A DNA stretch of 40,558 bases. Source: an uncultured Lachnospiraceae bacterium. GTDB lineage: Bacteria; Bacillota; Clostridia; Lachnospirales; Lachnospiraceae. The position numbers were made by a program, and so were the translations under genes. The first letter of the stretch is position 1. Every line of letters begins with the position of its first letter. This document shows positions 16,049 through 24,477 of the stretch, one piece after another. The DNA lies in assembly GCA_910586315.1 (NCBI GenBank), contig CAJUIP010000035.1:1-40558 (forward strand). The letters run 5' to 3'. Below the pieces are notes generated by a model. It ran no database searches. It worked only from the letters and a program-made list of their open reading frames with translations, and was not told where the DNA came from.

Positions 16049-16103
16049 CGTTCAGAATGCCCTCTGAGCGATTCCTGCATACGTCTATTTAAAATCGCCT
16101 GCG
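16049..16103. repeat. Short intergenic repeat, copy B
   Basis: A hairpin (CGTTCAG...CTGAGCG) followed by GCATACGTCTATTTAAAATC and GCCTGCG, matching copy A at 13545-13602 in order and partly in sequence. It lies upstream of the proline-rich protein gene. Confidence 0.3.
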
Positions 16104-16166
16104 ACGATAGACCGTATACCTGTGACCACTGTGTTTTCTTACATATGACTCACCCGGGGAGACAAA

Positions 16167-16205
16167 TTCACCCCTCTGCTATACATTGTATGTCAGGGGG
16201 GTGAA
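16167..16205 (-). terminator. Large hairpin after the malic enzyme gene
   Basis: TTCACCCCTCTG (16167-16178) pairs with CAGGGGGGTGAA (16194-16205) over 12 bp with one G-U. On the minus strand it is followed only by a short TTTG, so it is a plausible but weak terminator about 65 bases beyond the malic enzyme stop. Confidence 0.45.
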
Positions 16206-16268
16206 AAAATATGCATCTAATATTTTCTGTTTTTGTAGCGGTTCGGCGTCCTCACAGTCACCTGTATT

Positions 16269-17444
16269 CTACTTTCTTATGGCACCGGACTTTACTGCCG
16301 CCTCAGCGACGCGTTTTGCCACATGCTCAGCCACTCCTGGTTCCAGTGCGCCAGGAATAATGTACTCCGCATTCAGCTTGTCGTCGGTCACCAGTTCGGC
16401 AATCGCATGGGCCGCGGCCACCTTCATGTCATAGTTAATGTCTCTTGCACCGCAGTCCAGTGCGCCGCGGAAGATTCCCGGAAACGCCAGAACATTATTA
16501 ATCTGGTTTGGGAAATCAGAACGCCCGGTACCCATGATCTTTACTCCCGCCGCAATTGCCTCATCGTACATAATCTCCGGAGTCGGATTTGCCATTGCAA
16601 ATACGATGGGATCCTTAGCCATGGTCTTTATCATTTCAGGCTTCAGGGCACCCGCAACGGACACGCCGATGAAAACGTCCGCCCCCACCAGGGCATCCGC
16701 CAGAGTACCGCGTTTATCTTCCAGGTTTGTGATGTCACAGAGCATCTTTTTATGGTCTTTGATGCCAACGCCGCGGTCCTTATAAAGGATTCCGTTTTCG
16801 TCACATGCAATGATGTGCTTCGCACCTGCAGCCAGAAGCATTTTGATGATAGCGGTTCCCGCCGAACCCGGTCCGTTTAATACCACATGAATTTCGCCGA
16901 TTTTCTTTCCGGCCAGTTTCAAAGCGTTGAGGAGTGCAGCTGTTACCACAACCGCAGTCCCGTGCTGGTCATCATGGAACACTGGAATATCCAGTTCTTT
17001 CTCCAGCCGTGCCTCCACCTCAAAGCACTTGGGGGAAGCGATATCCTCCAGGTTAACGCCGCCAAAGCAGGGAGCGATAGCTTTCACTGTATTGATGATT
17101 TCCTCTGTATCTTTCGTATCCAGACAAATCGGAAACGCATCCACGTTTCCAAATTCTTTAAAAAGAATCGCTTTTCCTTCCATAACCGGCATGGCGGCTT
17201 CCGGTCCGATATCTCCCAGGCCCAGGACAGCCGTTCCATCGGATACAACCGCCACAAGATTCCCTTTTGCCGTATACTTATATACTTCCTTTTTATCTGC
17301 GTGAATTTTCCGGCAGGGTTCCGCAACACCCGGGGTATAGGCAGTACTTAAATCGTCTCTGGTTTTCACTGGTACCTTGCTCACCACTTCGATTTTTCCT
17401 TTGTGTTCTGCGTGGAGTTTCAGTGCTTCCTCGTTAAAATTCAT
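16269..17444 (-). CDS. NAD(P)-dependent malic enzyme
   Basis: Oxidatively decarboxylates malate to pyruvate. This is the short bacterial form without the phosphotransacetylase domain (391 residues). Motifs present: STAYTPGVAEPC at the N-terminus, GTAVLGLGDIGPEAAMPVMEGK (the metal/malate loop with catalytic Lys), VFHDDQHGTAVV, and the dinucleotide-binding GPGSAGTAIIKML. Coenzyme preference cannot be fixed by eye. I chose ATG 17444 because GGAGAGG sits 7-13 bases upstream and the protein then begins MNFNEEALKLHAEHKGK as in the family; an upstream ATG would add 11 unconserved residues. Single gene with its own promoter. Confidence 0.93.
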   Translation of the reverse strand: MNFNEEALKLHAEHKGKIEVVSKVPVKTRDDLSTAYTPGVAEPCRKIHADKKEVYKYTAKGNLVAVVSDGTAVLGLGDIGPEAAMPVMEGKAILFKEFGNVDAFPICLDTKDTEEIINTVKAIAPCFGGVNLEDIASPKCFEVEARLEKELDIPVFHDDQHGTAVVVTAALLNALKLAGKKIGEIHVVLNGPGSAGTAIIKMLLAAGAKHIIACDENGILYKDRGVGIKDHKKMLCDITNLEDKRGTLADALVGADVFIGVSVAGALKPEMIKTMAKDPIVFAMANPTPEIMYDEAIAAGVKIMGTGRSDFPNQINNVLAFPGIFRGALDCGARDINYDMKVAAAHAIAELVTDDKLNAEYIIPGALEPGVAEHVAKRVAEAAVKSGAIRK

Positions 17445-17538
17445 GTGTTTTCCTCTCCTTTTTTGTCCTGCATTCAATTTTTCCGTAGCCGTTCCGTAAT
17501 ATACGGACCTGCTGAGCCGTTACCTTCTTTCTGATATT

Positions 17539-17567
17539 AAAATACCACACTCTCTGATAAAGTACAA
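17539..17567 (-). promoter_or_regulatory. Promoter of the malic enzyme gene
   Basis: On the minus strand TTGTAC (17562-17567), 17-bp spacer, TATTTT (17539-17544), about 95 bases upstream of the start codon. Confidence 0.5.
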
Positions 17568-17609
17568 GCCTTTGGCGGAGCTCCGCTGATGGTTTTTGCG
17601 GCTGGCGAT

Positions 17610-18425
17610 TCAGCATCCGGCATTCAAAATTCCATATGCCGCGCCGATTTTTCCACCTCTCAGAAGCAGTTTCTTCGCTTTTTTCTGCAGGCTGGTCACT
17701 TCCGGAAGCTCCTGTAATTTTGTACCTTCCGAAACCGGAAACAGCCATTCCATGTACTCTTTATTCCCATAGTCCTCCTGTACGATGTCAAAACGTTTCT
17801 GGAAAGACAGGATGTGTGAGTCATCCGGCAGCATTGTTTTTAACACCGGCGACAGCAGCCATGAATAACAGGTATATTTTTTATACTGATAGTCGGGGTA
17901 ATATGTTCTAAAAAAATGTTCCGCCTGTTTCAGAGAATCATCAACCGCCTCCCCTGACAGGTTTGTATCCGACGGGATATGGAGCCCAATCACATTCTCT
18001 CCTTTAAAAGTTTCAAATTCATATTCCAGCTCCCCAATACGGAATAGCTTCATGCTGATCTGCCTGTATGTCCACCACCCCCGGTCAAAGAACATCCGGC
18101 CATTCCTTCTTTCACATTCTGCAAGAAACCTTGGGAAGCATTTCATGGTATCTATGAACACAGCCTGGGGAATTTTCTTTTCCTGATATCGATTAAAAAT
18201 ACGCTGGGCGCATTCCAAATGGCAATAAAGCATTTTTAAGTTATCCGTGTCTTCCCTGAAAAGACTCTTTAACTCTTTATAGGCGGTGGCCGCAGTCTCT
18301 CTTTTTTGCAGCTGTTCCAGATATGGTTCTATCTGCCCCGGGTCCAGCTCTTTCCTGATTCTTTCCAGCTTTTGAATGATTCCCGGCTGTAAATTAATCC
18401 AGCAGTACAAATCCTGCAGCTTCAT
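17610..18425 (-). CDS. Acyltransferase-like protein (GNAT_C / NAT_N type, tentative)
   Basis: A 271-residue protein that resembles clostridial proteins annotated as DUF5596 or acyltransferase with a GNAT-like C-terminal domain. Features that support this are the helical N-terminal half (about 1-90) and the motif FFDRGWWTYRQISMKLFRIGELEYEF around residues 115-140. Also present are IGLHIPSDTNLS and the C-terminal FFRTYYPDYQYKKYTCYSWLLSP segment. Substrate is unknown. The start overlaps the 3' end of the D-serine ammonia-lyase gene by 32 bases in another frame; ATG 18425 is preferred to 18431 because GAGGAG then lies 7 bases upstream. Likely translationally coupled to that gene. Confidence 0.65.
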   Translation of the reverse strand: MKLQDLYCWINLQPGIIQKLERIRKELDPGQIEPYLEQLQKRETAATAYKELKSLFREDTDNLKMLYCHLECAQRIFNRYQEKKIPQAVFIDTMKCFPRFLAECERRNGRMFFDRGWWTYRQISMKLFRIGELEYEFETFKGENVIGLHIPSDTNLSGEAVDDSLKQAEHFFRTYYPDYQYKKYTCYSWLLSPVLKTMLPDDSHILSFQKRFDIVQEDYGNKEYMEWLFPVSEGTKLQELPEVTSLQKKAKKLLLRGGKIGAAYGILNAGC

Positions 18426-19785
18426 GTCCATTCTCCTCTGTCTTAAGAATGCATCCGGTTTCGTAATAGGTTTTCATCACATCCGCCGGCACCATGCTTC
18501 CTCCGGTCCCCCATACGATATGAACCGCATTTTTCATTACATGTTCCAGATTCATCCCCTTCACATACCTGTGCCCTTCTTCCGTGCCGCAAATCCAGCA
18601 TGGACCAGTCATACCGGCCAGAGCGCTGGGCTCCAGATAAATTCCTTCCGTATCAGCCAGTTTTGCAAGCAGCCGATACATGTGTTCATCTGTAATGGTG
18701 TAGCTTCCGCTCAAAATCGGTGCAATGGTGCGGCCGACAAAATGCGATGCGCGGCCTACGGCAAGTCCGTCCGCCGCGGTTTTATTATCAATTCCGAAAT
18801 CCTGTACGCACACCCGGTCATGACATCCGGTCATCAAACCCAGAAGCATGCACGGAGCATGGGTTGGTTCTGCAAAAAAACAATGAACGGCATCCTTATA
18901 TACCTGCTTCAATCCGTAAGCCACGCCTCCGGGACCGCCGCCCACGCCGCACGGAAGATAAACCAAAAGAGGATGGCTTTCATCGGGGATAAACCCCATA
19001 TCGTCAAGCTGCTTTTTTATCCGCAGTGCTGCTACGGTATATCCTAAAAACAAGGTTCTGGAATTCTCATCGTCCACAAAATGGCAATGGGGATCCCCTG
19101 CTGCCTGTTTCCTTCCCTCTGCAACTGCCAGGCTGTAATCATCCTCATACTCCACAACGGTTACTCCCTTGCTCCTCAGCAGGTCTTTCTTCCACTGGCG
19201 TGCATCGGCAGACATGTGAACCGTTACTTTGAAGCCGAATTTTGCACTCATAATTCCAATGGATAATCCCAGATTCCCGGTGGAACCCACTGCCACCGAA
19301 TATTGAGAGAACAGATTTTTAAACTTTTCCTCCATCAGGATTGCATAATTATCGGTCTTCTTTAACATTCCGCTCTCCAGCGCCACATCCTCCGCAAATT
19401 TAAGCACTTCGTAAATTCCTCCACGTGCCTTAATGGAACCGGATATGGGCAGATGGCTGTCGCATTTCAGCAATATTTTTCCTTCCATCCCGCCTCCAGA
19501 TTCCTTCTCCAGAGCTTTCTGCATTTTCGGAATTTCTTTTAATGGGGATTCAATCATTCCATGGGATTGTTTTGTTTCCGGAAACGCTTTTTCGATATAT
19601 GGCGCAAACCGCTCCAGCCGTGCCTTTGCGTCCAGCATATCTTCCATTGTAAGTTCCGCCTGCCTGTCTGCTTCATCAAAAGGCAGCATCCCCGGATTTT
19701 GCCAGAAACATTCTTCCATGGCTATAAGTTTTCTTAAAAGCGGATACTCTTTTTTCCATTCCTCCATTGTCTTATTCAAGATCAT
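18394..19785 (-). CDS. dsdA: D-serine ammonia-lyase
   Basis: A PLP enzyme that converts D-serine to pyruvate and ammonia, detoxifying D-serine and using it as a carbon and nitrogen source. The PLP Lys is K119 in SGSIKARGG. The phosphate-binding loop is GSTGNLGLSIG, and the family signature LLVYLPCGVGGGPGGVAYGLK follows. At 463 residues it has the DsdA length, longer than threonine dehydratases. I chose ATG 19785 because GGGAGGG lies 8 bases upstream. No DsdC-like regulator or transporter is next to it. Its 3' end overlaps the downstream acyltransferase-like gene. Confidence 0.93.
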   Translation of the reverse strand: MILNKTMEEWKKEYPLLRKLIAMEECFWQNPGMLPFDEADRQAELTMEDMLDAKARLERFAPYIEKAFPETKQSHGMIESPLKEIPKMQKALEKESGGGMEGKILLKCDSHLPISGSIKARGGIYEVLKFAEDVALESGMLKKTDNYAILMEEKFKNLFSQYSVAVGSTGNLGLSIGIMSAKFGFKVTVHMSADARQWKKDLLRSKGVTVVEYEDDYSLAVAEGRKQAAGDPHCHFVDDENSRTLFLGYTVAALRIKKQLDDMGFIPDESHPLLVYLPCGVGGGPGGVAYGLKQVYKDAVHCFFAEPTHAPCMLLGLMTGCHDRVCVQDFGIDNKTAADGLAVGRASHFVGRTIAPILSGSYTITDEHMYRLLAKLADTEGIYLEPSALAGMTGPCWICGTEEGHRYVKGMNLEHVMKNAVHIVWGTGGSMVPADVMKTYYETGCILKTEENGHEAAGFVLLD

Positions 19786-19896
19786 ACTTTTCCCTCCCAT
19801 TTCCATTTGCATTTCTACTTTTTCCCCTTTCAGGTCAATACGGACTGTTGTGCCCTGATTTCCTTTAAAAATTAAACTTCATCATGGAAAGTGCAC

Positions 19897-20682
19897 TCAG
19901 CCGAAGACTTCAGCTGCAGCGATGATTTTAAGCACGGATTTGTCTGCCTTATCCCTTCCATATGCATCAAGAAAGCGTTCTTGGTACTGATTCGTTTTCA
20001 GATTAAACCAGAGCGACCAGATACCCCAAAATAAATCTATATGCCTGTCACCAACGCCGCCGCTGCCAACATCAATAAACCCGGAAAATTTCCAGTTATT
20101 AAGAATAATATTGGGCAGGCAATAATCGCCGTGAAGCAGAACCTTACTTTGCAGGGCATCTTTTTCCGCAGTCAAAACGTCATAAGCTTCCTTAGCTGAG
20201 CGATAGCCAAAGCTGTCAGGAAATTGTGATTTATCGTAATTTCCCGTGTGATAGTTCCTCTCAGCTCCAGCAAGGTATTCTGCCGTTCTGTCCGCAACCG
20301 GGCAGTCAGTATAATCTGTTTCGTGCAGTTTTCTTAATTCGCATGCAATAGTATCACATAGGCGTTTGGGGCTCGTGAGATACCCTTCGTGTCCGCAGTC
20401 CTCTCCGATAATAGCAGTTGTTAAAAGCCAGTCGCTGTCATTTGAGATATAATTCAATACCTCTGCACCAAACCCCTTTGAGTAAAAGTACGCTGTCATT
20501 TGGGCTTCTTTTTCGAGTTTTCCACTGCCAGAACATTTTAAATAGAACCCATTTCCCTTGTCAATGAAATACACTCTTGCCTCGGGGGAACAGGAGCTAT
20601 CGTAAATATTGGCTCCGGAGATAAAGTGCCGGATATCTCGTGGTATTTCGCTTGGGATTTGATTCATCAATGTTTTCTTCAT
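19897..20682 (-). CDS. APH(3')-family aminoglycoside phosphotransferase-like protein
   Basis: A small kinase of the aminoglycoside 3'-phosphotransferase family, about 261 residues as in known APH(3') enzymes. The catalytic loop LLHGDYCLPNI (D186, N191) and the metal-binding IDVGSGGVGDRHIDL (D204) are intact. The C-terminus ends a little early after AAAEVFG compared with enzymes that finish in a conserved acidic tail. Chromosomal clostridial homologues of this type may or may not confer resistance; that is not shown by sequence. Ribosome binding site AAGAGGAGAGGG. Monocistronic, flanked on the upstream side by a structured repeat. Confidence 0.85.
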   Translation of the reverse strand: MKKTLMNQIPSEIPRDIRHFISGANIYDSSCSPEARVYFIDKGNGFYLKCSGSGKLEKEAQMTAYFYSKGFGAEVLNYISNDSDWLLTTAIIGEDCGHEGYLTSPKRLCDTIACELRKLHETDYTDCPVADRTAEYLAGAERNYHTGNYDKSQFPDSFGYRSAKEAYDVLTAEKDALQSKVLLHGDYCLPNIILNNWKFSGFIDVGSGGVGDRHIDLFWGIWSLWFNLKTNQYQERFLDAYGRDKADKSVLKIIAAAEVFG

Positions 20683-20888
20683 TCGCCCTCTCCTCTTCCC
20701 AATATTTTTCCTACGCCTTTACATGCCCTGTCTCCATTTAAAAAAGCACTGGATACCGTGACCCAATACCTCTCTTACCCTTAAAAATATTTAATCTCTT
20801 TCTACTCATGTCCCTCTGCCGGTAATACAAATGACTCTTCTCTTTGCATTCGAATCCTTCCATTCTTTTTTGTCGTCATCTTCTATGC

Positions 20889-21043
20889 TATGACGTTGGG
20901 GTCAAAAGTTTTTTTGACCCCTGATGCCTACGGATTGCTCCGCATTTCATGTTCCCGCGTCTTCGCTCCGCTGCGGTCGGGTCCCAAAGTCATGTATTGA
21001 CATGCAAGCATATCATACATGACCTTTTGACCCTGGCATCATA
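20889..21043. repeat. Structured inverted-repeat element (GGGTCAAAAG family)
   Basis: A 155-bp non-coding element with imperfect inverted ends, TATGACGTTGGGGTCAAAAG on the left and TATGATGCCAGGGTCAAAAG in reverse complement on the right. Inside are two further hairpins: GGGGTCAAAA...TTTTGACCCC (20898-20922) and CATGTAT...ATACATG near the right end. It is probably a MITE or dispersed structured repeat. The rest of 20683-21228, on both sides of it, holds nothing I recognise. Confidence 0.6.
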
Positions 21044-21228
21044 CTATTTATTTTAATTTTATTTTATATCCTTCCCTTATGGCAGTCAACTTATTTTTGC
21101 TCCCCACACCCTTCCATACTCAGCCTCCTTTTTGATTGCCATTCATACTTCAGAATGTCCTTGCACTGGTTTGCTGCTGCAATGTTGCCTATACGTATAC
21201 GATTTCCTCGTTCGCAATCTCATGATCC

Positions 21229-21254
21229 AAAAAGGAGCCGCTAAAAGCAGCCCC
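21229..21254 (-). terminator. Terminator of the M15 peptidase gene
   Basis: On the minus strand GGGGCTGC, loop TTTTA, GCGGCTCC (8 bp, two G-U pairs) followed by TTTTT, about 100 bases beyond the stop codon at 21354. Confidence 0.65.
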
Positions 21255-21353
21255 TCTGAGTTTAATATAACACAGACTATTATAGCCCGATTTCTTTTAA
21301 AGGTCAGCACATCTGTACTACCTTGTGGAAACAGCAGTGAAGGAAGCACCAAA

Positions 21354-22067
21354 TCATACATACCATCGTTCAAGACCGCCTTTTCCATCTGCCCTCTCAT
21401 GCCAACAGGCGCCCTGGAATTCACCGGCTTCTTCCAGATAATACCAGTCCCCGGCGCCGGTCTTTTCGCCGTCCCACTGCACCCAGCCAGTAATCATATA
21501 CCCGGTTGTGCCAAACAGATACCAATGATGATCAATCAACCTCCAGCGCATCGCCGGCCAGGTACCGTCCTCGTTTCGATACCACCAGCCCGCAGCGTCA
21601 CGGACCCAGCCCTCTGGCTGTTGTTTGGGAACCCAGGTCCTCATGAACTCCATTGGCGTTGCATACAGCTTCTTGATTCCTGCTGTTGAACTTCCCCAGT
21701 CCGGGAGCTGAAAGTGCGGTTTATCCGGCATACCCTTCCAGTCGCCTCCCCACTCCAGGCCGATGGATGTGCCGATCCTTCCTACCTTCGTGAAGAATCC
21801 ATCGTCATCATAATATGCGCCTTTTCCATCCGCCCGGTAAATGTCGAAAGCGGTTCCCCATTGGTGATATGAACTGTAATTGCCTCCAGGCGCCTTCGTC
21901 ACAATCTGTCCAGGCTTTGTCCGGCCCTGAGCGTATAATTCATCCTGTTCCGCTTTTGTGCGGAAAGTATCTCCAATTTTTATTTTTAAACCTTGTTTGC
22001 GGCATTCTTCTGACAGCTTCGCAGCCAATGTCTGCAATCTTGGATGGCATAATGTAATGTCTTTCAT
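21354..22067 (-). CDS. M15 peptidoglycan endopeptidase with wall-binding repeats (lysin-like)
   Basis: Residues 1-120 form an M15-family zinc peptidase related to phage endolysins and CwlK-type L-alanyl-D-glutamate peptidases. SYHQWGTAFDIY supplies H68 and D75, and DKPHFQL supplies H118. The C-terminal ~90 residues (GWVRDAAGWWYRNEDGTW, WRLIDHHWYLFGTTGYMITGW) are aromatic choline-binding-type wall repeats. There is no signal peptide, as in endolysins that depend on a holin, yet no phage genes are nearby. It may be a prophage relic or a domesticated lysin. Ribosome binding site AAAAGGA. Confidence 0.85.
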   Translation of the reverse strand: MKDITLCHPRLQTLAAKLSEECRKQGLKIKIGDTFRTKAEQDELYAQGRTKPGQIVTKAPGGNYSSYHQWGTAFDIYRADGKGAYYDDDGFFTKVGRIGTSIGLEWGGDWKGMPDKPHFQLPDWGSSTAGIKKLYATPMEFMRTWVPKQQPEGWVRDAAGWWYRNEDGTWPAMRWRLIDHHWYLFGTTGYMITGWVQWDGEKTGAGDWYYLEEAGEFQGACWHERADGKGGLERWYV

Positions 22068-22096
22068 ACAGTTTTTCCTTTTTCTTTTATATATAT

Positions 22097-22124
22097 GAAA
22101 AAAGGACAGGTTGCGTTCCTGTCC
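22097..22124 (-). terminator. Intrinsic terminator of the aldo/keto reductase gene
   Basis: On the minus strand GGACAGG, six-base loop, CCTGTCC (7 bp perfect stem, 22104-22124) followed by six T (22098-22103). Confidence 0.85.
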
Positions 22125-22235
22125 CTCACACTACCCTATAGCCACCAGGAATTCTCTCCGGTAATGGACGCCTCCCTGGGGGACGCAGGCGGGCAGGCGA
22201 TTCACCCTTCCTCCGGACCTCCAGGCTTGGCTTTC

Positions 22236-23324
22236 TCACTCAAACGTGCCTGCCACTTCCTTAAGGTGAGAAATGATCATAAGTCGCTGAGGACAGTGAC
22301 TTTCGCACTGACCGCACTGGATGCAGTCGCTGGCCTTTGCGTAATCTGACGCCATACGCTGATAAATGGGCTGTATCTTCCATTTCTCCCCCGGATCACG
22401 CTGGCAGGCGTTATATATGGCAAAGAAATCAGGAATCGGGATGCCCTTGGGACAGGTAGCCATACAATACTGGCAGCCGGTACAGGCTACGGCGGTTTCT
22501 TCTTCAATGATATGAGCGACCTGTCGGATCACCGTCTGCTCCAGCACAGTCAGCGGCTTCACATCCTCCATGTTCTCTAATATCTGTTCCATGCTGTTCA
22601 TGCCGCTTAACACAATGTCTGCCTGGGGCAGGGATTGTACAAACCGCAGCGCCCAGCGGGCCGGACTGTCCTGACAATATGCTCTGAAAAGTTCTTCTGC
22701 TTTCGGGGGAAGCTTTGTCAAAGTACCTCCCTTGATCGGCTCCATAACAACTACAGATTTTCCGTGCCTAGTTGCTATCTCATAGCATTTCCGACTCTCG
22801 ATAGCGGCGCTGTCCCAATCCAGATAGTTGATCTGGAGCTGGACGATCTCCGTCTCCGGGTGGGCAGTGAGTATTTCATCCAGGAGGGCGGCGCTGTCGT
22901 GATAGGAAAAACCAATCTTTCCAACTTTACCTTTGGCTTTCAGTTCCTGAAGAAATGTAAATTCATCGTATCTCTCACATATCTCATAGTTCCTCTGGTT
23001 CAGCCAATGAAGCAGGTATACATCAAAATAGTCCACCCCACAGCGTTCCTGTTGCTCGGTAAAATACCGTTGGCGATCTTGGATAGAACGCACCATCCAG
23101 GATGGCAGCTTATCAGCAATCTGGAATCGCTCCCTGGGATGCCTCTTTACAAGAGCTTCCCGGAGAGCGGTTTCGCTTTGACCGTTCAGGTAGGTGTAGG
23201 CCGTATCAAAGTACACGCCGCCCCGCTCCAGAAAAGCGTCCACCATCTGGTTAAGGAGAGTACCATTGATTGTTCCGTCATCTGTCTGCGGCAACCGCAA
23301 AAAACCGAACCCCATTTTATTCAT
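22236..23324 (-). CDS. Aldo/keto reductase with C-terminal 4Fe-4S domain
   Basis: A 362-residue oxidoreductase of the clostridial AKR-ferredoxin type. The TIM barrel has the usual active-site elements FDTAYTYLNGQSE (Asp and Tyr), IADKLP (Lys) and YLLHWLNQ (His). After residue 275 come two cysteine clusters, CTGCQYCMATCPKG and CIQCGQCESHCPQ, that would bind two 4Fe-4S clusters and allow electron exchange with a ferredoxin. Substrate unknown. Ribosome binding site GGAGGAAT. Ends in a strong terminator. Confidence 0.9.
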   Translation of the reverse strand: MNKMGFGFLRLPQTDDGTINGTLLNQMVDAFLERGGVYFDTAYTYLNGQSETALREALVKRHPRERFQIADKLPSWMVRSIQDRQRYFTEQQERCGVDYFDVYLLHWLNQRNYEICERYDEFTFLQELKAKGKVGKIGFSYHDSAALLDEILTAHPETEIVQLQINYLDWDSAAIESRKCYEIATRHGKSVVVMEPIKGGTLTKLPPKAEELFRAYCQDSPARWALRFVQSLPQADIVLSGMNSMEQILENMEDVKPLTVLEQTVIRQVAHIIEEETAVACTGCQYCMATCPKGIPIPDFFAIYNACQRDPGEKWKIQPIYQRMASDYAKASDCIQCGQCESHCPQRLMIISHLKEVAGTFE

Positions 23325-23383
23325 CTGTTCATTCCTCCTCCTGAATTCTGCCTCTTCTCCATCGTGCGGAGAAGGTAATCCAA

Positions 23384-24346
23384 TCAGTCAACCTTTTTCT
23401 GCTCTGCATAAATCATATCCAGCCGCATCTGACCGTCTATCCAGCTTTTTTGTTGTGCCTCATGTATAACATCTCCCGGCATAGAGTTTCCCAACAAAAA
23501 CGGAGACGATGGGTCATGCTTTTTCATGTTTTCTTTTACAAGGAATGCGTCCGTATTGGCATAACAGTACCTGCACAGATGTCCGCATGTATCGTAAGCT
23601 CCTATATCCACGCCCAACAAACAGGCACACTGCCCGTTTCGCTGGTTGCTCTTTCTTTTAGGCACATTAAGGTTTGCATGAAGTGCAGTTTCAAAGGTAC
23701 TTACCGTCATGCATCCAGAACAGTCCGCACCGTAAGGGGCTAATTCGTCTCCTTCTGCACAGGGTTTCAGTAGCATTCCATACTGTTTCGCAATCTTGAT
23801 CATTTCTCTCCCAAGAAAAATTCTGTCCTTTTTTGACACCTCTCTTGCTTTCGGAAAGTTACGTTCTACCTTCCTATAAATATCAATAAAACTGATTATG
23901 CAGGATTTTGTATATCCGGAAAGCGCCGCAGCCATTTTTTCGAATATCTCAAGATGATACTCTGCAGAATACGTATTATCAACAAAGATCGGGTCGTACC
24001 GCCATCCCACACTGTCCACTCCAACGCTATCTGACAGTCGTTTAAAATCATTTATCCCTTTTTCTTTTTCAGGCACATTTGGTTCTATGTCTTTTCCATA
24101 TGGGGTGATGGTTACAAACCAATACTGTCCGTATGACTTCAGCACCTCCATATACGGAAACATAGGCGCTGGATTTTTTGTACAAAACACAATCAAATCC
24201 ACCACATCCGGCGAAAGGCTGTATCTGGTTACCTGCATCGGATTATAGGGATTACGGACAAGCACGAATCCTTCCTTTATTCTGTTTATCAGCCATTTAG
24301 AATAAAACGCCGGAATATCTGTCCTCATTCCTGTCTGTATGATCAT
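23384..24346 (-). CDS. DUF1848 family protein with radical-SAM-like cysteines
   Basis: A 320-residue protein of the DUF1848 family, function unknown. The N-terminal half (ISPDVVDLIVFCTKNPAPM-like pattern, FVTITPYGKDIEPNVP) has the look of a TIM-barrel enzyme. Eight cysteines cluster in the C-terminal third: C196, C209, C212, C240, C242, C254, C258 and C261. The last three have the CX3CX2C spacing of a radical-SAM 4Fe-4S site (CGHLCRYCYAN). It follows the Cdd1-DUF5655 gene after a gap of about 130 bases, which contains an 18-bp tandem repeat. Confidence 0.85.
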   Translation of the reverse strand: MIIQTGMRTDIPAFYSKWLINRIKEGFVLVRNPYNPMQVTRYSLSPDVVDLIVFCTKNPAPMFPYMEVLKSYGQYWFVTITPYGKDIEPNVPEKEKGINDFKRLSDSVGVDSVGWRYDPIFVDNTYSAEYHLEIFEKMAAALSGYTKSCIISFIDIYRKVERNFPKAREVSKKDRIFLGREMIKIAKQYGMLLKPCAEGDELAPYGADCSGCMTVSTFETALHANLNVPKRKSNQRNGQCACLLGVDIGAYDTCGHLCRYCYANTDAFLVKENMKKHDPSSPFLLGNSMPGDVIHEAQQKSWIDGQMRLDMIYAEQKKVD

Positions 24347-24375
24347 ATTTTACTTCCTTAATCTTCCATGCCAGC

Positions 24376-24420
24376 TTCCATATCTTTCCAGTCTTCCATA
24401 TCTTTCCAGTCTTCTATATC
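24376..24420. repeat. Short tandem repeat, 18-bp unit
   Basis: TTCCATATCTTTCCAGTC occurs twice in direct succession, followed by half a third copy, between two minus-strand genes. It is probably a slippage product. Confidence 0.7.
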
Positions 24421-24477
24421 AATTGGGTTCTGACTTCTAAATGAATCTGCCGGCCAACAAATGCAAATCCCTGTTCT

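Noticed and set aside
24376..24420. Tandem 18-bp repeat as a CRISPR or iteron
   Set aside because: Units abut directly with no spacers, only 2.5 copies, and there is no replication gene nearby.
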